From: Lethocerus indicus
Lineage: Eukaryota > Arthropoda > Insecta > Hemiptera > Belostomatidae
DNA: 64,000 nt
Reading direction: 5' to 3'
Assembly: GCA_019843655.1 (NCBI GenBank)
Contig: JACDQD010000005.1
Location: forward strand, 7,405,575-7,469,574
In this document: in pieces, positions 53,225-63,307 of the stretch
How the letters are laid out: each line of letters opens with the position of its first letter
Numbering within the stretch: the first letter of the stretch is position 1
The notes under the pieces: model-generated
The model's input: only the letters and a program-made list of their open reading frames with translations
Databases searched by the model: none
What the model was told of the DNA's origin: nothing
Made by a program: the position numbers and the translations under genes

Positions 53225-53330
53225 AACAGAGTAAGAAAATATTTTATTTTAAGTAATCAACATTCTTGTTTTCCAATTAACTCCAAATGGTTATATCTTT
53301 GAACAATCAAACAACTCTACAGGTGGTTGG
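53225..53330 (-). repeat. Right arm of 106-bp inverted repeat
   Basis: Inverted copy of 53022-53127, ending acaactctacaggtggttgg. Identity is highest at the outer end, as expected for the terminal repeats of a transposon. Confidence 0.75.
53251..53301 (+). repeat. 50-bp block, third copy
   Basis: Direct, more diverged copy of 52961-53010 inside the right arm of the larger palindrome. Confidence 0.6.
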
Positions 53331-54779
53331 CCTAATATATACAGAAGAATGTTCACGGAAAAACAAAATAAGGATATTTGTAATACTGTAATTTTTTAAA
53401 TCACCTCCCTATCGATCAAATGATCATAAAATCTGTAATGTCAAACAGGGTTTTCTTCGGATGAAATGAGCATGATTAACAAATCCAAAATGGAGTTAAA
53501 ACAATGTCTGGAACACAGAATATTGGTTGATATTTTCACCACGTTTTAGAGTAATATATTCAAATTTCCTGAACTCTGCTAAATTAATATTTCAGGGTTT
53601 TAGATTCCTTTAAAATCAACTTTATCAGAGGACTCAACTCAAACGAATTATAATGTTGAATATATTATTCACATTCATTTTTCCATTCATTATACTCCCT
53701 TAAAGTTGTGTTGATGTTCTGTTTTATTAAAACAGACACACATTAGTTAATGTAATGTTATGATGTAATGTTGATGTAATGTTATAGCATCACAGCATAG
53801 CATAGCATAGCTTATATGTAGTTTCATCTACTAAAATAAGTTATTTAAAAGTTCTGAAGGGAAAAACTATTCCTGGGTTTAGAGAAAATTAAGAATTTAG
53901 TAAGGATTTAGAATATAGTCAATGATTAGAGGAGTAACTAACAGTGAATGTAATTCAGTATATTAATTAATTTATAACAGAATTACTTGAGACTGTATGG
54001 TATCAGTGCATCTAGAGAATTAGTTTCATCTTTTGATGCATATTACCAATATTAAATCAATTTAACATATAGATAAACAAATGTTTATCTCATCACAGGT
54101 TCTTCTTAGCTAATGGTGATTCTGAACAATTTCACTAATTGAATTTCAAACTGAATTTCAGTTTAAACATCAAGTCAAAACTATGTAAGCAACAATGTTC
54201 TTTGAAACCCCAAAATACATGAACAACCATTACATTACATATAAAATGTGTGCAAAGGCAACAAGATAATCAAACCATGATAATTTTGATGATCGAATCT
54301 TTATGTCTACATCATAATTAAGTGTTACGTGTATTCAGAAGTCAAAATTCAAATGTAAATCATTTAATTCCCACATTAACATGAAAAATACCAGATGCAG
54401 GTTATCAAACACTGAAACCTACCCAGAATAAACAAAATAAACAACTCCAAACCTCATTAAATTTAACAGTAAGATTGTAGGAAAAATTTAGTAATCAATT
54501 AGCTCCATGCTGATCCAAATAATAAACTGTTTCACTAAATTCCCACGAAAAAAGTTAAATACCAATAACCAATCATCACAATCATTGTGTTACTCTTAGA
54601 GGGAAAATGAACCTACATTATGGTTAAATTATGCTTGGACATACATTCAATTCAAATTTTAAAACAACTTTTTCGACTGGGTACAACCTAAGAGCAACTG
54701 AGAACTACAGAATAAGAATATCTTATAAATATAAACTTAAGGTCATAACAAACGTGTTACTTCACTGTGCAAAAGAATA
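53331..54779. other. CpG-poor non-coding sequence
   Basis: AT-rich with few CpGs. A small tandem cluster at 53750-53810 contains two exact tgatgtaatgt units and three gcata units. No exon recognised. Confidence 0.5.
53750..53810. repeat. Short tandem repeat cluster
   Basis: tgatgtaatgt twice (53761-53771, 53772-53782), preceded by a partial unit, then gcata three times (53795-53809). Confidence 0.85.
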
Positions 54780-56000
54780 GTTTGGCACAGACTGAATGTT
54801 GTGACAACGTCCTGTAATATTAACAGTTAAAAACGTAAGTGCGCCCGTTGTCAGTAACAATCGTACTTACAACAAACGAACTAGGCCGGCATAAGGTCAT
54901 GAACATATCAGCTCGATGAGGTCATTTGCCGACGACTGAGTTTGCGGCGCGGTACAACTCCTTCGATTGTATCCGATTTAAAAAACACACAATTAAAGCC
55001 AAGAGGAGATTTTTAAAATCAAAAACACCCTTTATTTTTGACGTTGAGAGACCACGCGGTAAACAACATACACCACTCGACAGACTCCAGTGTTGACAAT
55101 GCGTACAAAAAAATTGCACTAAAAAACTCAAAATTTATTGATAACTTTAAATTTGCACCAAAATTTATACATAAATATAAATACACTTTGAAAATATCCT
55201 TAGAGAAAACCATTGCGACGGATTACATATATAAATACATATTATAAATCAGGAAATTACCAAGTAATATGATGTAACATCGATAAAATCTCGAACAGAA
55301 AGATAAGGTTGCTCTTACCATAGGCGTCATGGAGGACTCAAACATTAGTAGCGTCCAACAATTTATATAACCCACATATCTATAAAAATAATATATAATA
55401 TTCTTATTTTTACTTATATCGGGTAGGACCGAAGGTGAAATTGCGTATATATATACATATAAATAGGTTTCGCCATTTGTATTGGGGTCTTTATATATGT
55501 GTACTTTATCGAGAGTCGGCCCTGAAAATTTTTTAATGGCCGCCATTGCTCGTCCTAAGAAGAGGATTTTCATTATATTGGAAATTTGAACTGATTGCGA
55601 GTTAAACTAACGCATTTAGCCATGAACTAAATAAAAGGAGGGGAAAGAGAAAATCAGATATGCGCAACTAGCTAATTAATTGTTTTAAGATTCTCGCTTG
55701 TCCTATTAGGACCAACCGACGCTTAGAATATCGAAACATAGTCGGGCAAATACATTTTATTATTAAAGTAATTTCTCGTAATCATAACTTAGTAACTAAA
55801 TATCAGTATACTTACTGTAAATATGTAGTTTCATTTTCGAATTACGGTCTTATGGAAGAGGTAAAATTTAAGGGCCAAAGAAGTAACGAAGCGGCAGCCA
55901 TAAAGTTGAGGAACCGGAAAGCGACTGACCAATTACCAACTACTCGAATATCCAGTAGCGAAAATATAAAGCCGTAAGAGAAAATTCATTCTTCTTTTGT
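54780..56000 (-). promoter_or_regulatory. CpG-retaining patch, candidate promoter region
   Basis: CpG is nearly absent on both sides (two CpGs in 56281-56760, none in 52168-53355) but common here, for example six in 55441-55560. Unmethylated promoters keep CpG while methylated gene bodies lose it, so this patch could hold the start of the minus-strand gene with the exon at 52 kb. A start-like context ATGGCGGCC on the minus strand (55545-55537) opens MAAIKKFSGPTLDK, a second candidate start. No TATA or Inr assignment is possible by eye. Confidence 0.3.
55319..55379 (-). CDS. Possible start-codon exon upstream of the 52-kb exon
   Basis: On the minus strand an acceptor-like tttttatag precedes this 61-bp stretch, and a strong donor-like ATG|gtaaga ends it. 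An ATG at 55330-55328 opens four codons (MTPM) ending in phase 0, which matches the phase-0 entry of the exon at 52182. It sits in the CpG-retaining patch proposed as a promoter region. The fit could be chance: no transcript is seen, and the upstream frame is also open for about 80 codons. Confidence 0.25.
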
Positions 56001-58454
56001 TCTACTGTACATACTAGTTAAGTGTGTAAGTTATTTACAATTATTTAATTTTTTCTTCAGGAAAAAAAAGGTTCTGGGGTTTTATAGATACAAATATATA
56101 TTATTATAATAACAGTATATAGCCCGAGTGAGTAAGCTTAGGTTGGTATAACAGGAATCAAAGTTCTGGACTCAGCATAAGAGAATAAATTTGTTGTAAC
56201 TTAAACTAAAACAAATTAAAATAAAGAATAAACATGAATTTGTTTTACTGTTTGCATTCCTGTTATTAAACTGTTCAAAATAAAATAATTTCATTTTTCA
56301 ATAATTTTTATTGTACTATATACATTTTTTTCTGTTTTTATGCCCTAGTAGTTTTATCTATTATTATTATTATTTGAATTAGTTGTTTATTTACTAGCTC
56401 CCCTTCTTTTCTTTAGTCTTTAGCTAAATTTGTTTTGGCTTATCATACTAAAACAACAAATTCGTTTAAAATTTATAAATTATATATGCCAATAAAAATT
56501 GGCTAAGATTCCATTAATGGAATGTTAATTTAGGAATTGGCAACTGAAGCTAAATTAACCACTTTATTAATAAGTTAATATATTTTCAGATAATTTATAG
56601 AATCTATTGAAATCATAATACACTAAATATTTTTCATAATTTTGATATAATAGCAATCAAACGAAAAATGGAGCAAAAAATTGTAAAATAACATTTCTCA
56701 AACAAAAAAATTGTTTATTAACTAAATCATTGTTAGAACAACAAAATTAACTAAAAAAGTATTACACAACAAAAACAATATTGCTATCATATTTCATCAC
56801 AAGCAAAAGTATTTGATTATTAATACTCATAAATATGTCATTGAACAGTAAATACTCTCTCTTCAGTATTCTCTCTATAAACTTAAAATGTTCACTCTTT
56901 TCATGAATGAGCTTATAAGGAAAAATGAAAACTGCTAGATATAAACTGAAGAATGCAATACACACAAATCTGTTCACTACAAAACACAAATTATATTCGT
57001 TTTTGTATAATAGAAAAGTATGCAATTTAATACAACAAATAATATTATGCTATAATATTACAAGTTATAAGGCAAATTTCAGCTTTAAAATGTACATCAT
57101 AATTTTAAACTTAATTGTGTTTGGGTTAGAATAGTATTGGCACAAGTTAACAATGAACCATGTTTAACAAAATACTAAGGTTTTTATCTGAAGACCAGAT
57201 ATAAATTAATATATTTAACATAGTATCAAAAACATTCCATTGCAATTATTTGTTAATTACTTGGCAAAGATAAATTGACTAACCTATTTTGTAATTATAA
57301 TATATATTTAATTTTGATTGTTACATTTACATTAAAGCTATTCTAATTGTCAAATGTCAATGCAAAAGACTAGATTATATAATACTTGAGAGTTGAAAAA
57401 TTATTTCTTATTATCTTACTTGAAAGAAGAAGTTAATGCTAATTTATTTATTATTTGTACGTTGTTCAGAAAGGCATCAAATTGTTTTTTCTCTTAGAAA
57501 GCATTTCTTACATATTATTTGGTCCTTAAAACAACATTATTTGTTCTGCAAAATTTGATATTATTTTAAGGTAAAATTCAAAATAGGAGCACTAGCCAAT
57601 TGCATCACCCAATCAATAATATAAAAGTTTCAAATAATCAATACCATTAATTGTACTAATTGGGAGAGTAGCTTAAACACCTTTAAAAAATTACAAATGT
57701 GTCTTTAAAGTTTGAACAATTTTATAACTACATAACTAACACATAAACTTTGTCATTTTACATGATAATCATTAACTGTAATTAAAATTAAAACATGTTT
57801 TTTGTTTTTAAATAATACGCCTCATAAATGAGCAATTTATTTCAGCTTGGTGTCTTTAATATAAGAAAGGCATTTTGTCTTCATCTTGACAAATAATATA
57901 ATAAATATTAAAAAACTATAAATTGCAGGTACTGGTTATGTTCTAAAGCTAGACATGAAGTTTATAATTAATTGACAGCAGTCAAAACAATTTAGCACAA
58001 CATTATCACAATATTTCAAAATATTTTTCTCACACAATAAGTACTTTATTCTCTTTCTTTAAGTACAACCATTGATAAATTTATAACCAAATTTGATCAA
58101 AAATGTTATTAAGGAAAATTATTTAAAAGTCTATTCAATATGAATATCAATGGATTTCTAATACTGGTAGTTTAGGTTTTAATCATTTTAGATGAACACA
58201 AACCTCATCATTGCCTTTCAAAAGTTCACACTAATTATTCTAATTCCAATTAACAACAATAAACAATTAACAAATATACATTGGACTTCACTGAACAACT
58301 TAATTGAATCAACTGATACTGGTGATAGTTTCATTAAAGCTACTCAAAGTATTATTTTTATTTTATGCATGCAATGTTATAAAAGAGGCATATGTATAAA
58401 TTCTAATGAGTATAAAAGCTCAGAAAAGCATATATAAGTATAATGTATACATAA
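56001..58454. other. AT-rich intergenic sequence
   Basis: Very AT-rich and CpG-poor, including a short TTA repeat near 56358-56374. No gene, RNA or transposon part is supported. It may include distal GPD2 3' UTR or downstream sequence. Confidence 0.5.
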
Positions 58455-58464
58455 AATATATATC

Positions 58465-58491
<27 letters not shown>
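58455..58491. repeat. Interrupted (TA)n microsatellite
   Basis: TA repeats broken once by tatcta near 58463, downstream of GPD2 in gene orientation. Confidence 0.9.
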
Positions 58492-58496
<5 letters not shown>

Positions 58497-58529
58497 ATTT
58501 GTTACTATAATTAAAGAGTAAGAGAAGAT

Positions 58530-58640
58530 AGTAATTGAAAAGATAAAGCATACCAGTAAACAATTGCTTGCATGGCATGCAAATGTTATAGGTTTGATCA
58601 TCAATTCAAACTGCAACTTTGAACTACAAAATTGAGTAGA
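58530..58640 (+). mobile_element. Possible tRNA-derived SINE relic
   Basis: Contains a D-arm-like agcataccagtaaacaa, an anticodon-arm-like ttgcttgcatggcatgcaa and a B-box-like ataggtttgatca in tRNA order and spacing. The T-arm stem does not pair, so this is at best an old tRNA-derived retroposon head. It would lie in or near the GPD2 3' UTR. Confidence 0.3.
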
Positions 58641-58823
58641 CCTCTAATGAAAACCAGATCCCTTAAAAGTTTTCATAAAAGGTTATATTGCACATCTTTA
58701 TACAAATAGAAAAAAATAACGCTAACATTTATAAAAATTATTCCCATAATGTTAACATTCCTAGTTAAAATAATAGGCAAAAATCATGAAAGCTCAAATT
58801 AGCTGTTACCTTATATTTTACGT

Positions 58824-58829
58824 TTTAAT
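58824..58829 (-). terminator. Candidate GPD2 poly(A) signal (ATTAAA)
   Basis: ATTAAA on the minus strand about 290 bases past the stop codon. A canonical AATAAA first occurs further on, at 58362-58357. Either could end the 3' UTR. Such hexamers are common by chance in AT-rich DNA, so transcript ends are needed to decide. Confidence 0.2.
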
Positions 58830-59120
58830 CATCCCAAAATATGTTGATGTGCAAATATTTGTTGCTATGACAACATCATAACATTCGGTACTGTTCAAAA
58901 CTCATTCCAGCAGATGCTTCTCAACAAGTAATAGACATGCATTTACAGAACATAATTGAAATATTATAATTCTGTTGCATATTCCAGAGGGGGGAGCTAG
59001 ACAATTTTCTAATTCTTCATTATGAATACTTTTCACATGTGCTCTTACATATATTAAAAAACCACATATGTAAGCTTCATAAAATGGGTAGTTTTCACAA
59101 GGCGGTAACAATTTCCCTGA

Positions 59121-59255
59121 TTACACTCCACCACCACTTCTTTCAACAGTTATTTTTGCCTTCAGTACACTCTGTTCGTGCAATTCTTGTTCCATTTCTG
59201 CCATTCGTGCAAATCTTGAATACGTTACATGACCAGACTTTATAGCAGACATCAT
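59121..59255 (-). CDS. GPD2: GPD2 terminal coding exon with stop codon
   Basis: 135 bp, 44 codons plus TAA (59123-59121). It encodes MMSAIKSGHVTYSRFARMAE, then a charged helix and the C-terminus ERSGGGV. The MSAI(K/Q)-G segment matches the family, and the tail resembles the basic tail ending in RS-C/G-GG known from vertebrates. The acceptor is tttatag. Confidence 0.94.
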   Translation of the reverse strand: MMSAIKSGHVTYSRFARMAEMEQELHEQSVLKAKITVERSGGGV

Positions 59256-62200
59256 CTATAAACAATTAAAAGTTCAATTTAATTTCCGATAAAACAATTC
59301 AAGAAGTTTCAAAATTATGTTTGAAATATATACGTGTTGTCATCTCCTATCATCATAAATATAAGGTATATTAAATTTGTAAATGGATGAAAGCGCCAAA
59401 CCATCTTAACTCCATAGACATTATCATCATTGTTACTATACCACTCTCAAGGTATTCAAATGTTTCAAATTATGAAAATATGCAGACCTCAACATGATAC
59501 TCTTCAAATTGCATTTTGACATTTCACACTGATTTGGTATCAATAATTTTTTAATTAGCCATATTGAAGGTTCAACTATTTTACAAACATTATATTTTGA
59601 TAGTAAATGAAAAAACTTTTTTAATAAAAGTATCAATGTAACTGAAATGTGGAATATCTCGAATGAAAATTTTAATACTGACCTGTAAATATTCGTCCAG
59701 TTCAACTTGTCCATTCATGTTTGTATCTATTTCCTTTAGGATCTCGTGTAATTCTTCACCAGTCACATTGGCCTCACCAAAGTTCTATAAGGATATGTAA
59801 ATGTTTCATGGAAAATAGTAATAAATATTAAATATTTATACAAAAATACTATCACATCTATAAATCATATTTGTCTCATAAAGCAAAATAAAAAGCTAGT
59901 TATTTAGCACATGTTCAATAAAGATTTTTGTTAATTTATTAAATTTTATTTTTTTTAAATAACAACATTTTTTGTGCTAAAATAATTAAGAAATACTAAT
60001 AAACAATTATTTAATAAAATATAAATTCAAATACCAATAAATGTTAACATTTTTCTATTATACCTTGAGAGCTCTCCTAATATCATTAATGGAGACATAT
60101 CCTTTGCGGTCTTTATCAATAATCTGGAATCTTTTTATGTACAACTGGATCTCATCTTTCGTTAAATTTATTGGCAATTTGTCTTTACTTTGCCGATTGA
60201 CTTTTTCACCCATTTCATTCTTCAAAAACTCTGTGGCTTCTTCAAATTGTTTCTGTAATTATTAAAAATGGAATGATGCTAAAAAAAAGGTTAATTCAAA
60301 ACCTCCAAATATGCATTAATCAGAGAAAGTTTTAGTTTCCTTATATACAATGTCTGTTGCACTTATAACAAAAATTACACTACTGGGAGGTAAATTTATC
60401 TTTTTTGTAAAAAGTGCGAATGAGTATTACAATTAAAAATAAAAAACAAGTTGAACCTTTTTCTCTGCTTCTGTCCATTTCAATTCTTCAGCCATAATTT
60501 CAATTATTCCTGGCAGTGCTTCTTGAGCAGCTTGAACGTTCAAGAATGCCAAACGCAACCTCCTAGCAATCATATCTATGGTGGTCATTGCATACTCCTT
60601 TATACCATAACGAATCTGCAATTGATAAAATTAATTCTGAAAGGTAATAAATTACTATATAATATAAATAAGGTATACAATAATAAAATGGGTCCCAACA
60701 TCATGAAATATATCATTATGGCAGATAATGAGACTTTCTTTATAATACAGAAAAACCCTTGTAACAATAAAAATATTGGCCTGTATTTTTCCATTTTGTA
60801 AATATGGATGAAGACAAAGTGCAGGGGCCAAATTTTCAGTTAATTAATTTTCATAAAGTTAGTTTACAATAATAAGCCTTATAGTAAATACATTGGCAGT
60901 TATATTAGAACAAATGTTTAGAACACAATGAATTTGTTTACAAACTTTTTTCCACTATGATTTTATAAGCTCCAGTATATTACATGCATTAAGCTCAATC
61001 TAAACTTAGGGTTAAGTTATATTTTTAAAAATATCCCTTCAATAACTTTGACATTCTAGCATTGAGCTATAACAGATACATAGTCCCAAATTTACCTCAG
61101 CATCAATGTACGGGAATTCAGGGTGAACTTTCTTGCCAATGATTGGCCATCGCTTTCCAGTTAGAGATGCCAACTTTGCAACAGCGAACGCCCTATCCCC
61201 GTAGGACATGGCTAGGTGCTGGGCTACTTCACACTCAAGGCCAAAGTCCTGAACTAGCCTGATGTACATGGTCGGTGTCCACCCGTGGGCACCCTCGATC
61301 AGCACGCTCTCTGTTTGACTTGTTTCATGAATCGGTTTCAATTCAGGAACAGCTGCACAAATCATCAATTATGCCTATCAAATTTTTTAGAGCGATCAAA
61401 GAAGAATGTCAAGCCAATGGAATGGTTCATTAACATTGACAGATAAAGCTGTGTCCACTTGATAGAGTGGATAAACTGGATAAAGCAAAATAATTATTAG
61501 GTTTAGGAGTGATTTAATTAGTAATACAGTGAGTTACTTACATATGTTACCTGCAGATGAGGTATCCTATCAGCACTATCACTACACTGGTGGTATTCTT
61601 AGTTTTCTGGATTACATGACATCCCTTCTTTTGCTTTTTATTATTTTTGTTTGAAGTCATTACAACAACAGTGCAGTGACAGTTATGAGAGGATGTTTTA
61701 TCAACAGATGACACAAATTCCCCTTAGCATAAACACTTATATAATTTGATATATACAATATTTTGTATATATTAAATTGTATTGTATGAATTACTAGTAA
61801 TTCATTTTACTAACCTGCAAGTGCAGCATCAATAGTTTCAGCAGCCATAGCCCTGTAGGTTGTCCACTTGCCACCTGCTATAGTGATCATCCTGGAGTTG
61901 CTCACATGGACAATATGGTTTCTGGCCAATGACTGCGTATCGGCTTTGTTCGGATCGGACACAAGTGGTCTTATACCACTCCAGGCAGACAGCACGTCTC
62001 CTCTTCTCACTTAAGTAAGAATCAGACCCACCACAATAATAATGGCACTTCAATAACAAACCACAGATAAGTAAGTGTACGCTTTATTAATAAGGTGTTA
62101 CTTAGCTGAAATATGGCAAACGATATGAGAGACTTGATCTTTTTAAGAATTCCTCGGTCAATATGAATGTAAGAAAAATATATGAAACAGATTTTAACAC

Positions 62201-63307
62201 AGAAATTTGTTTGTACTTTATTTGACTGATGGATGCATTTAAGAAAAATATTGGGTAAAGATTCAGCACTTTCAGCCAAAAAAGTATTAAACAATTGCAT
62301 GATGAAACATTCCTAGGGGTGGTACATGACCCTTCCTAGTGATCTAATAAGTTTCACTACAAACAAAGACTATACAGATAATTTATGACATTCCAAGTGG
62401 AAGAAAGAATTGAATATCCAGAAATTGTGCAAAGAATAATAAATATATTATACACTAGATATTAAAGCACACAAAGTTAAATGCAATAACAGTACCTTCA
62501 ACATCTGGATTTAAATAGTTCTTGACTTCCTGAAGGATGAACATGATTTCATCTTCTGTCGGTTTAGGATGGTGTGTCACCTCACATGGCATATCAGTTG
62601 TACCAGCTATTGTCTGTTTCTGCCAAGGCAAGAAGAATATCACGCGGCCATCGGAAGTGGCAGGGTCCAACAATCCCATCTGATCTGGGCTAATCAATCA
62701 AGGCATTAAAAATATAAGTTTATGAGTAATTCAAATAATATTCCCCCTCATTGCAGATAACAACAAAGTGAAATATTATGATTCCAGCATATTGAGCCAA
62801 GCTGCCTGCTATTAATTGCTTTTTTTTATTAAGTTCACTGCTGTTTAAGATAACACAGGAGTGAATATTGGATATTTTAAATCATAACTTACCTACATCT
62901 ATCAAGTCATCTATAGAGTTTTAAAAAAAATATGACAGTATGAATGCACTTTTTTCAATCAGAAGAACGTCTGTATCCAGAAAACATTATTACCATGAAT
63001 AATCAGTAAAACAACCGCCCATAAAATGTTAGGATAAAAATGATAAATGCCTCTATAATTCATATAATTAAATACACAAAAAGAATATTTTAAAATACAA
63101 GAAAATAATATCAAGGGCAATGATGAACAATGTATCATTTAAAAAAGTTGATAGTGACTCACCTGTAATAGCCAGGAAGCACAATGTGAACTCCTGAGCT
63201 CGGTGAACATATCTCTTTTACAGAGGGGTCATCCATTTTACGAATAGAATCCGTGTATGGTCCAGTTGCATTAATTATACATTTGGCTGTCACATTCCAT
63301 TCCTTTC
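59121..63307 (-). CDS. GPD2: Mitochondrial FAD-dependent glycerol-3-phosphate dehydrogenase, 3' eight coding exons (partial gene)
   Basis: Oxidises glycerol-3-phosphate to dihydroxyacetone phosphate on the outer face of the inner mitochondrial membrane and passes electrons through FAD to ubiquinone (glycerol phosphate shuttle). Eight exons (63307-63163, 62689-62496, 62009-61815, 61352-61096, 60615-60457, 60252-60064, 59784-59683, 59255-59121) join in frame to 457 complete codons plus stop, roughly the last two thirds of the usual ~720-residue protein. Family landmarks in order: INATGPYTDS, GLLDPATSDGRVIFFLPW, AWSGIRPL, AGGKWTTYR, GWTPTMYIRLVQDFGLE, RLAFLNVQAA, then two EF-hands. The Arg of SGIRP and the Lys of GGKWTT correspond to substrate/FAD-site residues known from bacterial GlpD. 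All introns are GT-AG, 204-486 bp. No frameshift or premature stop is seen. The mitochondrial presequence and N-terminal FAD-binding fold must lie beyond position 64000. Gpo1 is the fly name. Confidence 0.97.
59683..59784 (-). CDS. GPD2: GPD2 exon with second, canonical EF-hand
   Basis: 102 bp, 34 codons in phase 0. The loop DTNMNGQVELDE (positions 59727-59692) has D1, N3, N5, G6, V8 and E12, so it looks fully competent for calcium. In animal mitochondrial GPDH the C-terminal EF-hands confer calcium activation from the intermembrane space. Acceptor cttatag, donor gtcagt. Confidence 0.95.
60064..60252 (-). CDS. GPD2: GPD2 exon with first EF-hand
   Basis: 189 bp, 63 codons in phase 0, starting KQFEEATEFLKNEMGEK and ending SINDIRRALK. 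It contains a 12-residue calcium loop, DKDRKGYVSIND (positions 60117-60082), with Asp at loop positions 1 and 3, Gly at 6 and Asp rather than Glu at 12. Position 5 is Lys, so calcium affinity may be low or absent. Acceptor ttacag, donor gtataa. Confidence 0.95.
60457..60615 (-). CDS. GPD2: GPD2 exon (RLAFLNVQAA helix)
   Basis: 159 bp, 53 codons in phase 0. It encodes IRYGIKEYAMTTIDMIARRL, RLAFLNVQAAQEALPGIIEI and KWTEAEKK. YGIKEYA and R-LAFLNVQAA are family signatures. The acceptor is ttgcag. The donor, gttcaa, is a poor match to consensus but gives perfect phase with the next exon (KQFEEATEFL), so it is retained. Confidence 0.93.
61096..61352 (-). CDS. GPD2: GPD2 exon (start of C-terminal DAO_C domain)
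   Basis: 257 bp, 85 codons. It encodes VPELKPIHETSQTESVLIEG, GWTPTMYIRLVQDFGLECEV, AQHLAMSYGDRAFAVAKLAS and EFPYIDAE. This is the helical C-terminal domain of the alpha-glycerophosphate oxidase family. Acceptor gtgcag, donor gtaaat. The first ~15 residues are the variable linker; the rest aligns closely with vertebrate GPD2 as I recall the family. Confidence 0.96.
61815..62009 (-). CDS. GPD2: GPD2 exon (SGIRP and GGKWTTYR motifs)
   Basis: 195 bp, 64 codons plus split codons. It encodes RRGDVLSAWSGIRPLVSDPN, then ADTQSLARNH and TIAGGKWTTYRAMAAETIDA. It carries two functional motifs: the SGIRP arginine (substrate phosphate binding in the bacterial homologue) and GGKWTTYR at the FAD/substrate site. 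Acceptor ttaag, donor gttagt. No catalytic residue looks substituted. Confidence 0.97.
62496..62689 (-). CDS. GPD2: GPD2 exon (GRVIFFLPW segment)
   Basis: 194 bp. It completes a serine codon, then encodes PDQMGLLDPATSDGRVIFFL and a segment ending FILQEVKNYLNPDVE. Acceptor gattag, donor gtactg. It contains the conserved PWQKQTIAGTTD loop. The reading runs on for three codons past the donor into the intron, which is why a simple open frame looks longer than the exon. Confidence 0.96.
63163..63307 (-). CDS. GPD2: GPD2 exon, first visible in window (end of FAD-domain core)
   Basis: 145 bp. It enters with two bases completing a glycine codon and leaves with AG of a serine codon. It encodes KEWNVTAKCIINATGPYTDS followed by a segment ending GVHIVLPGYY. 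The acceptor reads cccag and the donor gtgagt. The INATGP(Y/F)TDS and SGVHIV(L/M)PGYY strings are hallmarks of animal mitochondrial GPDH, in the substrate-binding part of the DAO fold. Confidence 0.96.

Larger units (their letters stand above)
52961..53330. mobile_element. MITE-like element with nested inverted repeats
   Basis: Two overlapping palindromes share sequence. The outer arms 53022-53127 and 53225-53330 are inverted copies of about 106 bp with roughly 85% identity by eye and a 97-bp AT-rich spacer. The left side carries a second palindrome: 52961-53010 is the inverted copy of 53052-53101. The same ~50-bp block therefore occurs three times in alternating orientation, the third being 53251-53301. 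No coding capacity. It resembles a non-autonomous DNA transposon or foldback element. No target-site duplication is clear. Confidence 0.6.
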
